Source: CAVSRC01 sp963798195 (GTDB taxonomy: Bacteria > Pseudomonadota > Alphaproteobacteria > Rhizobiales > Kaistiaceae). From it: a stretch of 64,000 nucleotides of DNA. The first letter of the stretch is position 1. Each line of letters starts with the position of its first letter. The translations under genes were made by a program, and so were the position numbers. Positions 35,224 to 43,816 of the stretch are shown one piece after another. A model generated the notes under the pieces. It was given only the letters and a program-made list of their open reading frames with translations. It did no database searches and had not been told where the DNA came from. The stretch is from NCBI GenBank assembly GCA_963798195.1, contig CAWCSF010000011.1, forward strand, positions 1 through 64,000. Direction: 5' to 3'.

Positions 35224-36183
35224 ATGAAAACCGACACCGTCTTCAAGCGCGCCTTCAACGACGCCGTCGATCTCGTCGCCAAGCTCGACAAGGGAGATCC
35301 GGTGCCATCGGAAAACGCTCTGAGCGCCGAGCTTCGGGTGAGCCGCACCACGGTGCGCAAGGTGCTCGCGACACTCTCGGCACGCGGCATCATCGATGGA
35401 GTTGGCCGTCAGCGTGTCGTTCTCCGCGTGAAGGGGAATATCCGGCGTTTTCCGGAAACCGAAACCGTTCCGATGTCGGCCCAGGTCGAGCGGCACTTCA
35501 TGGAGTGGATGCTGCGCGACAATGCGCGCCCGGGAACGGCCATCAACGAACTGGAGCTCGCGCGTCAGTTCGGAGTGGCAACCACCGGCATTCGCGAGTT
35601 CCTGAACCGGTTCCAGCGCTTTGGGCTTATCGAAAAGCGACCGAACGCCGGGTGGGTGTTCAAGGGATTCACGACCGCATTCGCGCTTGAGCTTTTCGAG
35701 ATCCGGGAGATGTTCGAGCTGCGGTCAGCGATTACCTTCGCCAAACTTCCCGCCAGCGCGCCGCTGTGGGCGCAACTCGAGACCTTGCGCGACGAACACC
35801 TCGTGCTGCTTGGCGAGATCGAACGGCGCTACCACGACTTCTCGGACCTCGACAGCCGTTTCCACCAGCTCATCAACTCCGCCTCGCCCAATCGCTTCGT
35901 CGACAGCTTCTACGACATCATCACGCTGATCTTCCACTATCACTACCAGTGGAACAAACATGACGAGCGCCAGCGCAACGAAGTCGCGATCCGCGAGCAT
36001 CTCGCCTACATCGAGGCGTTGAAAAGCCGTAACGCCGCACTGACGCAGCGGGCGTGCAAGACGCATCTGGCGTCGGCCAGAAAGACCCTTGTGCGCTCGA
36101 CGTCGGCTCCCGATGCCGCGCCGTCGGGCGCTGCTCAGCGCAATCCGGCGGCTTCTTCTGGTCGCGTCAAGCGGCGCAAGTAA
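35224..36183 (+). CDS. GntR family regulator with two winged-helix domains and FCD-like C-terminus
   Basis: 319 residues. Residues 10-65 form one winged helix (PSENALSAELRVSRTTVRKVL) and residues 85-145 a second (LELARQFGVATTGIREFLNRF, then GLIEKRPNAGW). The C-terminal part has the FCD metal-site pattern (LDSRFHQLI, IREHLAYIEAL, ACKTHLASA). A basic tail follows. Normal FadR-type regulators have a single DNA-binding domain, so this layout is unusual. It probably controls the divergent ABC operon. Confidence 0.85.
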   Translation: MKTDTVFKRAFNDAVDLVAKLDKGDPVPSENALSAELRVSRTTVRKVLATLSARGIIDGVGRQRVVLRVKGNIRRFPETETVPMSAQVERHFMEWMLRDNARPGTAINELELARQFGVATTGIREFLNRFQRFGLIEKRPNAGWVFKGFTTAFALELFEIREMFELRSAITFAKLPASAPLWAQLETLRDEHLVLLGEIERRYHDFSDLDSRFHQLINSASPNRFVDSFYDIITLIFHYHYQWNKHDERQRNEVAIREHLAYIEALKSRNAALTQRACKTHLASARKTLVRSTSAPDAAPSGAAQRNPAASSGRVKRRK

Positions 36184-36200
36184 GTGATGACCGGTCGCGG

Positions 36201-37773
36201 CTACCAGACGCCGAAGATGTAGCCCCGCAGCTTGTGCGTATCCGTGCGCTGCTCGATCTCTTCATCGGAGATGGTGGTCCGCATCTGCCGGTTCCGCATC
36301 CAGTCGAACAGACGTTCGTGGAGGTGCTGCCGCACGTCTTCGTGCCCGGGGTCCGCTCCAAGATCGTGCAGTTCTTGGGGGTCGGCCGAGAGATCGAAGA
36401 GTTGCGGCCGGAAACCGTCGTATTCGACGTACTTCCAGCGATCAGTGCGCAGCATGTAGGCGCGGGATTCTGCCGGCACGCGACCGAGGATTTGCCGCGC
36501 CTTGCGGAATGCGTAATCGCATTCCGACACCGCGACATCGCGCCAGCCGACCGCTTCGCCACGAAGCAGCGGCAGCAACGACTGGCCCTCGAGAATGTGA
36601 GCCGGCACGGACCCGCCGACAGCGTCGACGAACGTCGGAGCCAGATCGATCGCCTCAACGAAACGGTCGTCTACGCTGCCGCGCGTCTTGTCCGCAGCGG
36701 CGTCCGGATCACAGACGATCAGCGGGATACGTACGCTCTCCTCATGGAAGAGCTCCTTCTCCCCCAGCCAGTGGTCGCCGAGATAGTCGCCGTGGTCGGA
36801 AGTGACGACCAGCAGCGTGTCGTCCATGAGCGACCGCTCCTCAAGGAAAGAAAAGAGCCGCCCCAAATGATCGTCGAACTGCTTGATGAGCCCCATGTAT
36901 GCCGGAATGACCGCCTTGCGCACTTCCTCGCGAGCGAAGTTGCGGCTTTCCTCATGTTGCATGAAGGCGCCGACCACCGGATGCGGATTGTCCCGTTCGG
37001 CCTCGGACCTGTTGGCCGGAAGCACATCCCCCGGTCCGTACATGTCGTGGTACGGGGCCGGCGCGATGTAGGGCCAGTGCGGTTTGATGTAGCTCAGGTG
37101 CAGGCACCACGGCTCACCGTCCGCTTCCGTAATGAAGTCCATCGCCCGGTTGGTCATGTAGGCCGTCTCGGAGTGTTCCTCCCTGACGGCGGCCGGCAGC
37201 GACGCGTTGCGCATCAGCCAGCCGGATAGCACTTCGCCATCGTCGCCGCGGGCGGCGTTGGCAAATTCGTGCCACGGGTTATCGACGTTGTAGCCCTGGG
37301 CCCGCAGGTAACGGTTGTAAGCCGTGTCGCGCGGATTGGCCTCGTCCGGCCAAAGCCCATCGTCGCGCTCGAAAGGCTCGAAGCCGCATTCGCTCGCGAG
37401 CACACCCTCGATCGTATCGCGGGTGATGCCGAGACGCTGCATGCCGCGCCGGTCCTCGGTCATGTGTGTCTTGCCGACAAGCGCCACACGCATGCCCAAC
37501 GGGCGCAAGTGATCGCCCATCGTCATTTCGCCGATGCGCAGCGGCACGCCATTGTAGGTCGAGCCGTGCGAACTGACATAGCGGCCGGTATAGAAGCTCA
37601 TCCGCGACGGGCCGCAGACCGGGGCCTGAACGTAGGCGCGCGAAAACCTCACACCACGGTTCGCCAGCGCGTCGATATTCGGGCGTTTTCAACGTGGGGT
37701 GGCCGTAGCACGACAGGTAGTCGGCCCGCAGCTGGTCGGCCATGATGAAGAGTATGTTTTTGACTTTGGACAT
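36201..37773 (-). pseudogene. sulfatase-family hydrolase, frameshifted
   Basis: Start ATG 37773. Residues 1-31 (ILFIMADQLRADYLSCYG, a metal-ligand strand) are in one frame; the rest, beginning NIDALANRGVRF, is in another. Dropping one C from the CCC at about 37685-37687 restores a protein of about 523 residues. The formylglycine motif CGPSR (Cys53) and VTSDHGDYLGDH are intact. The long C-terminus (YMLRTDRWKYVEYDGFRPQLFDL) recalls phosphonate monoester hydrolase/arylsulfatase enzymes. It follows a TAXI-TRAP permease and receptor, so the substrate may be the imported ester. Confidence 0.85.
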
Positions 37774-37795
37774 GTGACAAGCCGGCCCCAGGGAA

Positions 37796-37822
37796 TGGGC
37801 GGGAGGATCACACTCCCGCCCA
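37796..37822 (-). terminator. GC-rich hairpin after the TAXI receptor gene
   Basis: Perfect 10-bp stem TGGGCGGGAG/CTCCCGCCCA with a 7-base loop, between the receptor stop (37834) and the sulfatase start (37773). No T-run; likely an mRNA-stabilising or attenuating element. Confidence 0.6.
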
Positions 37823-37833
37823 CACGCACGCTT

Positions 37834-38856
37834 CTACTCGGCCGGCATGATGGCCGCCGGGATATTCATGCCGATCTCCTTGTAATAGCGCGCCGCTCCC
37901 GGATGCAGCGGCAGATTGAGATCCGTGAATGCGTCCTGGAGCGAGACCTTGCGAAGCCAGGGCGTCGAGCTGGAGGCCTTCTCGGCCGCCGTCCAGAACG
38001 CCTTGGTGATTGCGTAGACGGCATCGGCGGACACGTGCTTGCCGACACCGATACCGACCGTCGAACCGAGAGTCTGCACCGGCTCCGTGTTGACCTGGTT
38101 CGCTCCGTAGGTGCCGGGCTCGATGACGCCCAGCGTCCCGCCGGGCCGGTTCAGGATCTTCGCTACCGCCGGCTTCTTCATCTGCTCTTCGGTCAGGCCG
38201 AGGAAGCGGATCTTCCGGGTGAGCGCCATCTGCTCGATAATCGGACTGGGGGCGTTCGTAGAGTTGATGTAGACGTCAATCCGCCCGTCCTGGAATGCCT
38301 GCGCGGCAGCGTCCCAGCCGAGTTTCACATACTCGAAATCCTCACCGGTCTTGTACCCGGTGGCGCCCTCGATGACGTTTTGCATGATGGTCGTGGCGCC
38401 GCCGCCGGGCGGACCGAGGAAGACTTTCTTGCCCTTGATGTCCTCGAGGCTCTCGATACCTGAGTCCGCATATACGGTGATGTGGTAGAGCCCGAGCGGG
38501 AAGGCAAAGATCGCCCGCAAATTCTTGGAAAGCTCCGGTGCTTCCGGAACCTTGGCGTACATCGCCGCGCCTTTCATCATGAAATCGTGCACGCTTGCCG
38601 ACCACATGAAGAAGTCCAGATCTCCCTTGCCTACGTCCAGCGCATGCTGGGTCGCGGCGCCGGTTGCGTTGACCTGAATCTCGACGTCGGGAAGTTCCTG
38701 ATGAACGAATTGGGCAAAGGTGCTCATCACCAGATACGGCGACGATCCGGGCCCCAGCGTTGCCAGACGATAGAACTCGGTGGCGCCCGCGCTGGCGACG
38801 CCCGCAAGCGCTGCCAATCCGACGGCTACTGGAATGGCTTTCTTGAAGAATGTCAT
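37834..38856 (-). CDS. TAXI-family TRAP solute receptor
   Basis: 340 residues; AGGGAGAA precedes ATG 38856. Signal peptide ending near ASAGATE. TAXI features: YRLATLGPGSSPYLVMS at the mature start, VNATGAATQHALDVGKGDLDF, and VFLGPPGGGATTI. The genes run permease, receptor, hairpin, sulfatase. It is intact, unlike the TAXI receptor at 27097. Confidence 0.9.
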   Translation of the reverse strand: MTFFKKAIPVAVGLAALAGVASAGATEFYRLATLGPGSSPYLVMSTFAQFVHQELPDVEIQVNATGAATQHALDVGKGDLDFFMWSASVHDFMMKGAAMYAKVPEAPELSKNLRAIFAFPLGLYHITVYADSGIESLEDIKGKKVFLGPPGGGATTIMQNVIEGATGYKTGEDFEYVKLGWDAAAQAFQDGRIDVYINSTNAPSPIIEQMALTRKIRFLGLTEEQMKKPAVAKILNRPGGTLGVIEPGTYGANQVNTEPVQTLGSTVGIGVGKHVSADAVYAITKAFWTAAEKASSSTPWLRKVSLQDAFTDLNLPLHPGAARYYKEIGMNIPAAIMPAE

Positions 38857-38920
38857 GTCAGTTCTCCCTTCATGGCGTCTTCCTCCCGTTTTGGCGGCCC
38901 TTGTTCGGGCCTGCACCCCA

Positions 38921-40888
38921 TCAGGGGCTTTGGCTGGTAGGCGTTGCTACGCCCGGCTCCTGCACAACTTCAGCGGCCGGTTCCTTGTCCGGCGGCAGGA
39001 CCCGAATGCCTTGCCGATGCAGCAGGTCGGCGCCGGTGATCAGAAGTGCGACGACAGTGCCGCTGATTTCCACCGCGAGGTCCGGCACAAGCACGCCCAC
39101 ACCCACCACCAGGCGGATCAGACGCTGCCAGACAGGCAACCGCGCGGCGGCATAGCCGGACGTGCCCGTGCTCAAAAGCCAGATGGCGAGCGACAATCTC
39201 AGGCAGACCCAGATGAAGCCCTCGATCGTGAAATCCACGACCAGCGAAAGCGACGGGTTGTAGATCAGCACGAAGGGAACGATGAAACCGATCAGCGCAA
39301 CGCGGCAGGCGTCGATCCCGATGGCAATCGGACTGGCGCGGGCGATCGGCGCCGCCGCGAAGGCCGCGATGGCGACTGGGGGCGTGATCGACGACAGAAC
39401 ACCGAAATACACGACAAACAGGTGCGCGGTGAGCGTTGGGACACCCATCAGCTCGATGGACGGCCCCATGACAAGAACGATGATGAGGTACGCCGGCACC
39501 GTCGGCATGCCCATGCCGAGGACCAGCGAGCCGAGCATCATCATGACGAGAGACAGGAACAAGGACTCACCCGCGAGGCTCTCCATGATCCCCGCGAAGC
39601 GCAGGCCGAGGCCGGTCATGTTCATGATGCCGATGACGATGCCGATCGCCGCGACGGCAATGACGATCTGCGCCGCGGCGTATCCGGCATAGTTGAGCGA
39701 TGCGAGAAGCCGCTGCGGCTGACGTCGCACCTCCGGATTGATGATGAAGCCCAGGACGACGGCGGTAATGACGGCCCAGAAGCCCGCGAGAGCCGGGGAG
39801 CGCCCGGAAAACAGCATCGCCACCACGAGCGCCAGCGGCAAAACAAAGCACAGCGACATCGTCCAGTCGTGACGGGTCAGCTTTGGCCGCTCGATCGAAG
39901 GGATCGGCGCTATGCCAAGTTTCACCGCTTCGAGATGCACGGCGACGAAAAGCGCGGCGTAGTAGAAAAGCGCCGGCAGGAGCGCCGCGATGCAAATCGT
40001 CAGATACGGGATGCCCGTGACATCCGACATGATGAACGCAACGGCGCCCATGATGGGCGGCATGAACTGACCGCCGGACGATGCGGCCGCCTCGACGCCG
40101 CCGGCATAACGGGCGGGAAAACCGCGCTTGACGATCATCGGGATCGTCATCACGCCGGTGCCGACGACGTTGCCGGAAACCGACCCGGACATCGAGCCGA
40201 AGATGCAGCTTGCTGCGATCGCGGCGTGAGCCGGCCCACCCCTCGATCGGCCGGTAAAGGCGAAGGCGAAGTTGAGCAGCACCGGACCGGCGCCAATCCC
40301 CTCCAGAACAACGCCGAAGACGACGAACACGAGGATCAGGGTGACGACGACGGAAATCGGGCCACCGAAAACTCCATCGAAGGAGTACCAGATGACCTGC
40401 ATGACCTGCTCGAGACCGTAGCCGCCGTGGCGAAAGATCCACGGCAGATGCGCGCCGTACAGGCCGTAGAAGAGCGCGAAGAGACACACGATGACGAGCG
40501 GCCAACCAAACGCGCGGCGCGTCAGCAGGATCAGAGTGGCCAGACCGAGGATGCCGACAAAAATGTCCTGCGGTGTGAAGGAATAGAGGCCGATCTCGAG
40601 CGAGTCGCCAATCGCGAAATACCGCTGGGTGGAAACGGCCAGGCAAATCAGCAACGCCGCATCCATCAACCACCACCACCGGTGCGACGGCTTCTCGGTA
40701 AAACGCTGTTCGGCGGCCTTCAGAATGAGAACCACGCCCGCGAGGGCATAGGTGCCGACTCGCAGAAATGTCTCGTCGAAGACACCGAACCCGGCGATGT
40801 AGACACCGAGCAAGGCGAGAGCCACGGCGAGCGGCGCGGCCAACGCGGCCAGCATCCGACGCCCCGGGTGGCCCTCACCCTCGGTCAT
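38921..40888 (-). CDS. TRAP transporter fused permease (TAXI type)
   Basis: 655 residues from ATG 40888 with GAGGG upstream. About 16 or more membrane segments; DctM-like motifs GGPAHAAIAASCIFGSMSGS, EAAASSGGQFMPPIMG and SSITPPVAIAAFAAAPIA. It is the first gene of the operon with the receptor and sulfatase, divergent from the IclR gene at 41042. It is clearly a different system from that at 28242. Confidence 0.92.
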   Translation of the reverse strand: MTEGEGHPGRRMLAALAAPLAVALALLGVYIAGFGVFDETFLRVGTYALAGVVLILKAAEQRFTEKPSHRWWWLMDAALLICLAVSTQRYFAIGDSLEIGLYSFTPQDIFVGILGLATLILLTRRAFGWPLVIVCLFALFYGLYGAHLPWIFRHGGYGLEQVMQVIWYSFDGVFGGPISVVVTLILVFVVFGVVLEGIGAGPVLLNFAFAFTGRSRGGPAHAAIAASCIFGSMSGSVSGNVVGTGVMTIPMIVKRGFPARYAGGVEAAASSGGQFMPPIMGAVAFIMSDVTGIPYLTICIAALLPALFYYAALFVAVHLEAVKLGIAPIPSIERPKLTRHDWTMSLCFVLPLALVVAMLFSGRSPALAGFWAVITAVVLGFIINPEVRRQPQRLLASLNYAGYAAAQIVIAVAAIGIVIGIMNMTGLGLRFAGIMESLAGESLFLSLVMMMLGSLVLGMGMPTVPAYLIIVLVMGPSIELMGVPTLTAHLFVVYFGVLSSITPPVAIAAFAAAPIARASPIAIGIDACRVALIGFIVPFVLIYNPSLSLVVDFTIEGFIWVCLRLSLAIWLLSTGTSGYAAARLPVWQRLIRLVVGVGVLVPDLAVEISGTVVALLITGADLLHRQGIRVLPPDKEPAAEVVQEPGVATPTSQSP

Positions 40889-40974
40889 TCTGAACCCTCC
40901 CAAGCGCGTGCCTCCCAGCACGCCATGGCAGTCTGTCCCAATTGAAGGATTGGCCAAGACCCAGCTGACCAGCG

Positions 40975-40989
40975 TTTCACCTGGTGTAA
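40975..40989. promoter_or_regulatory. imperfect palindrome, candidate IclR operator
   Basis: TTTCACC-T-GGTGTAA, with 6 of 7 arm bases matching, lies in the divergent region between the TRAP permease and the IclR gene. Candidate operator for the regulator at 41042. Confidence 0.4.
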
Positions 40990-41041
40990 TCCTGGTTGCC
41001 GGCTACTATGCTCGTCGGAGGCGAATTGGGTCTCGGGAGTC

Positions 41042-41860
41042 ATGGCGAGCGTAAAGACCATACGCGCCCTGTCGCGCGGACTTGAGGTCATGCGGCAGCT
41101 TGAAACAGGCGGCTCCGCGACGCTGCACGGACTTGCCGGGAAAACCGGCCTGCCCAAGCCCACGCTGCTGCGAATATTGCTGACACTGGAGAATGGCGGT
41201 TACGTCCGGCGCGGGATTGGCGACCAGCGCTTTCACCACACGATCCGTCCGGTGCGCCCGGCGGAAGATTGGAAATCTGTTCTGGCCGAGGTGGCGGCCC
41301 CACTTCTCGACCGCCTTTGCAACGCGGTGCTCTGGCCGTCCGATCTCGGCATCTACGAAGATGGCGGCATCCACGTTCAGGAGACGACGCGGCGGCTCTC
41401 GCCGTTCCTGCTGAACCGTGACGTCCTGCGCGCCGATATCCACGTGCTCCCCTCCGCCATGGGGCGCGCGGTCCTTGCGTGGAGCAGTCCCGAGCGGCGC
41501 AGCGTCATTCTCCAGCGGCTACTGAAGCTTGGACGCAGGCCGGATGCGCCAGCGAAGAATCGCAAGGTCGTCGACGCGCTTCTGCACCAGATTGTCGAGC
41601 AGGGATATGCCACCAGACTGCGCGGCTATTACCTGACCCATCGCCGAGAGGCAGAGGTCAGCGCCATCGCGCGGCCAATTCTGGTCAAGGGCGAGGCCGT
41701 GGGTGCGGTCAATCTGGCCTGGGTAAGCAGCGCGCTCAGCGAGCAGGAATTCGTCGCGCGCTATCTGGAGCGGCTTTCCGAGGCCGCCGCCAAGATCAGC
41801 GATACGCTGGACCGACGGTTCGACATTAGCTCGACGCATGCGTCTCCGCGGTTTCAGTAG
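41042..41860 (+). CDS. IclR family transcriptional regulator
   Basis: 272 residues, GGGAGT before ATG 41042. N-terminal wHTH (LETGGSATLHGLAGKTGLPKPTLLRILLTLENGGYV) and the IclR effector domain with VLPSAMGRAVLAW and GEAVGAVNLAWV. Divergent from the TRAP-receptor-sulfatase operon, which it likely regulates. Its 3' end overlaps the end of the FadR-type gene on the other strand by 7 bp. Confidence 0.9.
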   Translation: MASVKTIRALSRGLEVMRQLETGGSATLHGLAGKTGLPKPTLLRILLTLENGGYVRRGIGDQRFHHTIRPVRPAEDWKSVLAEVAAPLLDRLCNAVLWPSDLGIYEDGGIHVQETTRRLSPFLLNRDVLRADIHVLPSAMGRAVLAWSSPERRSVILQRLLKLGRRPDAPAKNRKVVDALLHQIVEQGYATRLRGYYLTHRREAEVSAIARPILVKGEAVGAVNLAWVSSALSEQEFVARYLERLSEAAAKISDTLDRRFDISSTHASPRFQ

Positions 41861-42546
41861 AGACCCATGGCGCGCTGCAAAGCGGCGGTGAAGTGCGCCT
41901 GGAGCGCGGCCGTGGCCTTCACCGGATTGCGACGGCGGCAGGCCTCGATGATGGCCTGGTGTTCGCGGAGAGAGCGCAGCGCAAGCGGCACGGTCACTTT
42001 CCGGTCGAGGCGGATCAGGCTCAGATAATTGTGGATGCGGCGATAGCTGGTTTCGATGAGCGGGTTATCGAGGCTTCCCACGATTGCGTCGTGAAGAAAC
42101 CGCTCCAGACGCTCCAACTCTTGCCGGACCGAGGCGGACAATCCCTCCTTCTCAAGCGCCGCGGCGGCGCGCTGGTGACTGCGGTCGAGCTCCTCCAGTT
42201 CCGCTTCGTCCGCTGTTTCGGCATAAACCGCCACCGCCGCTGACTCGATGATCCCGCGGAACTGATAGGTCGCCCGCGTCAGCTCCAGTCCCGGTTTCAC
42301 GAATTCGATGCCGGCGCGCGGATGGATCGTCAACACGCCTTCGGCTTCCAGCACCCGAAGCGCGTCGCGCAACGGCCCCACCGGAACGCCGGTCAGCGCG
42401 ACGAGTTCGCCTTGCGACACGAATGCGCCCGCAGCCACACGGCGTTCGAACAAAACCTCAAGAATACGAGCATAGGCGAGATCGCTGAGACGGCCCGAGT
42501 TGGCCGCCTTTGGCGCAGGCTTCACACCCTTTGCTGCCGCATCCAC
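41854..42546 (-). CDS. GntR/FadR family regulator (FCD domain)
   Basis: 230 residues from GTG 42546, preceded by AGGGAG; the longer frame to 42921 is antisense to the enolase-family gene and is not used. Winged helix (SQGELVALTGVPVGPLRDALRVLEAEGVL) then an FCD domain with the metal-binding pattern LERFLHDAIVGSLDN, REHQAIIEAC and LQAHFTAAL. Divergent from the enolase-superfamily/ABC operon, presumably its target; it would respond to a sugar acid. Confidence 0.9.
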   Translation of the reverse strand: MDAAAKGVKPAPKAANSGRLSDLAYARILEVLFERRVAAGAFVSQGELVALTGVPVGPLRDALRVLEAEGVLTIHPRAGIEFVKPGLELTRATYQFRGIIESAAVAVYAETADEAELEELDRSHQRAAAALEKEGLSASVRQELERLERFLHDAIVGSLDNPLIETSYRRIHNYLSLIRLDRKVTVPLALRSLREHQAIIEACRRRNPVKATAALQAHFTAALQRAMGLY

Positions 42547-42585
42547 TTGCGTCTCCCTATCACCTGATCTACTAAGTCTATAATC

Positions 42586-42595
42586 TGATATATCA
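42586..42595. promoter_or_regulatory. TGATATATCA palindrome in the divergent promoter
   Basis: Perfect 10-bp palindrome in an AT-rich 72-bp region between the FadR-type regulator (start 42546) and the dehydratase gene (start 42619). FadR-type operators are short palindromes of this kind, so it is the best candidate operator. Confidence 0.5.
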
Positions 42596-42618
42596 ATATA
42601 CCGATCTGGTCGATACGA

Positions 42619-43782
42619 ATGCGCCTCGTCGAATTTCAACTGACCCGAATCCAGTTCGCCCGCGACCGCGTCATAGGCGACAGTCAGGTCAGGAGCGCCG
42701 AAGTCAATATCGCGGCGCTCGAACTCATCGACGACCAGGGACGTCGTGGCCTTGGCTTCGCCCAAACCCTGTTTCAGCCCCTGCCCGCGGTCGACGAGAT
42801 CGAGCGCGTTTTCGCTACCGAGGTGTGGCCGGACCTGGAAAACCAGGCGCCGCTTGCCCTTGTGCATCGGGTATCGCGACCGCGCGGCGGAAATCAGCGG
42901 ACCTTCACCCTGCCGTTCCACGAGGCGGTTCAGGTTGCGCTATGGGATCTGGCGGCCAAGCAGGCCGGACTGCCGCTGCACACCCTGTTGGGCAGCCGGC
43001 GGGACAACGTCAACGCTTACGCGTCAGGTCTCGACTTCCACCTGACCGACGATGAATTCGTCGAGCTTTTCGGCCACGCCAATTCCATCGGCTACTCGGC
43101 CTTCAAGATCAAGGTCGGCCATCCGGACTTCGAGCGGGACCTTCACCGGCTGGCGCTTCTCGCCAAGACGGTGCGGCCCGGCGCCCGGATCATGATCGAC
43201 GCCAACGAAGCCTGGAGCGCAAAAGAAGCAGCGGTGAAGATCGAGGCGATCCACCGTGCCGGCTACGAATTGATGTGGGTCGAGGATCCGATCCTGCGTA
43301 ACGATTTCGACGGCCTGCGGATGCTGCGCAATGCCGTCCCTTGGACGCAGATCAATTCGGGTGAGTACCTCGATGCCGCCGGAAAACGGTTGCTCCTGCT
43401 TGCCGGCGGCACGGACATCCTGAACGTCCACGGCCAGGTGTCCGACGTGATGCGCATCGGCTGGCTGGCGGCCGAGATGGGCATCCCGGTCACGCTCGGC
43501 AACACGTTCCTCGAGGTGGGCGTGCACATGGCGTGTGCGCTGCCCGAGGTCGAGTGGCTTGAATACTCTTTTCAGAACTTCGACCACCTCGTCGAGCAGC
43601 CCGTCGAAATTCGGGATGGCCGCGCTTTCGCCCCCGACCGTCCGGGGCACGGCCTGGTGCTTTCCGAAGCGGCGCGACGGGAGTGGTCGCGCCCGAACGT
43701 GGTGCCGGGCGACCAGCTCGGCCCACCGCCCTTCAATCCGCGGGTTGGACGCACGCCGAGGCTTGCGGCCGCTGGGGAGTGA
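42619..43782 (+). CDS. enolase-superfamily sugar-acid dehydratase-like protein
   Basis: 387 residues. Mandelate-racemase-type features: an N-terminal capping domain, KxK in FKIKVGH near residue 157, metal ligands in MIDANEAW, VEDPI and NSGEYL. The segment that in mandelate-racemase members normally supplies the catalytic histidine (often PH) reads VTLGNTFLEVGVHM here. Probably a dehydratase for a 6-deoxy-sugar acid or related acid, given the sugar ABC genes and mutarotase behind it. Exact substrate not determined. Confidence 0.8.
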   Translation: MRLVEFQLTRIQFARDRVIGDSQVRSAEVNIAALELIDDQGRRGLGFAQTLFQPLPAVDEIERVFATEVWPDLENQAPLALVHRVSRPRGGNQRTFTLPFHEAVQVALWDLAAKQAGLPLHTLLGSRRDNVNAYASGLDFHLTDDEFVELFGHANSIGYSAFKIKVGHPDFERDLHRLALLAKTVRPGARIMIDANEAWSAKEAAVKIEAIHRAGYELMWVEDPILRNDFDGLRMLRNAVPWTQINSGEYLDAAGKRLLLLAGGTDILNVHGQVSDVMRIGWLAAEMGIPVTLGNTFLEVGVHMACALPEVEWLEYSFQNFDHLVEQPVEIRDGRAFAPDRPGHGLVLSEAARREWSRPNVVPGDQLGPPPFNPRVGRTPRLAAAGE

Positions 43783-43816
43783 AAGGACTACATCGTCAAC
43801 CGGAGGAAAACCAATC

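Noticed and set aside
34062..35690. 542-codon plus-strand open frame
   Set aside because: It crosses the RbsC-like permease on the other strand and runs into the GntR gene in a different frame; no family similarity.
38780..40945. 721-codon plus-strand open frame opposite the second TRAP permease
   Set aside because: Same antisense signature; the minus strand carries an intact fused TRAP permease.
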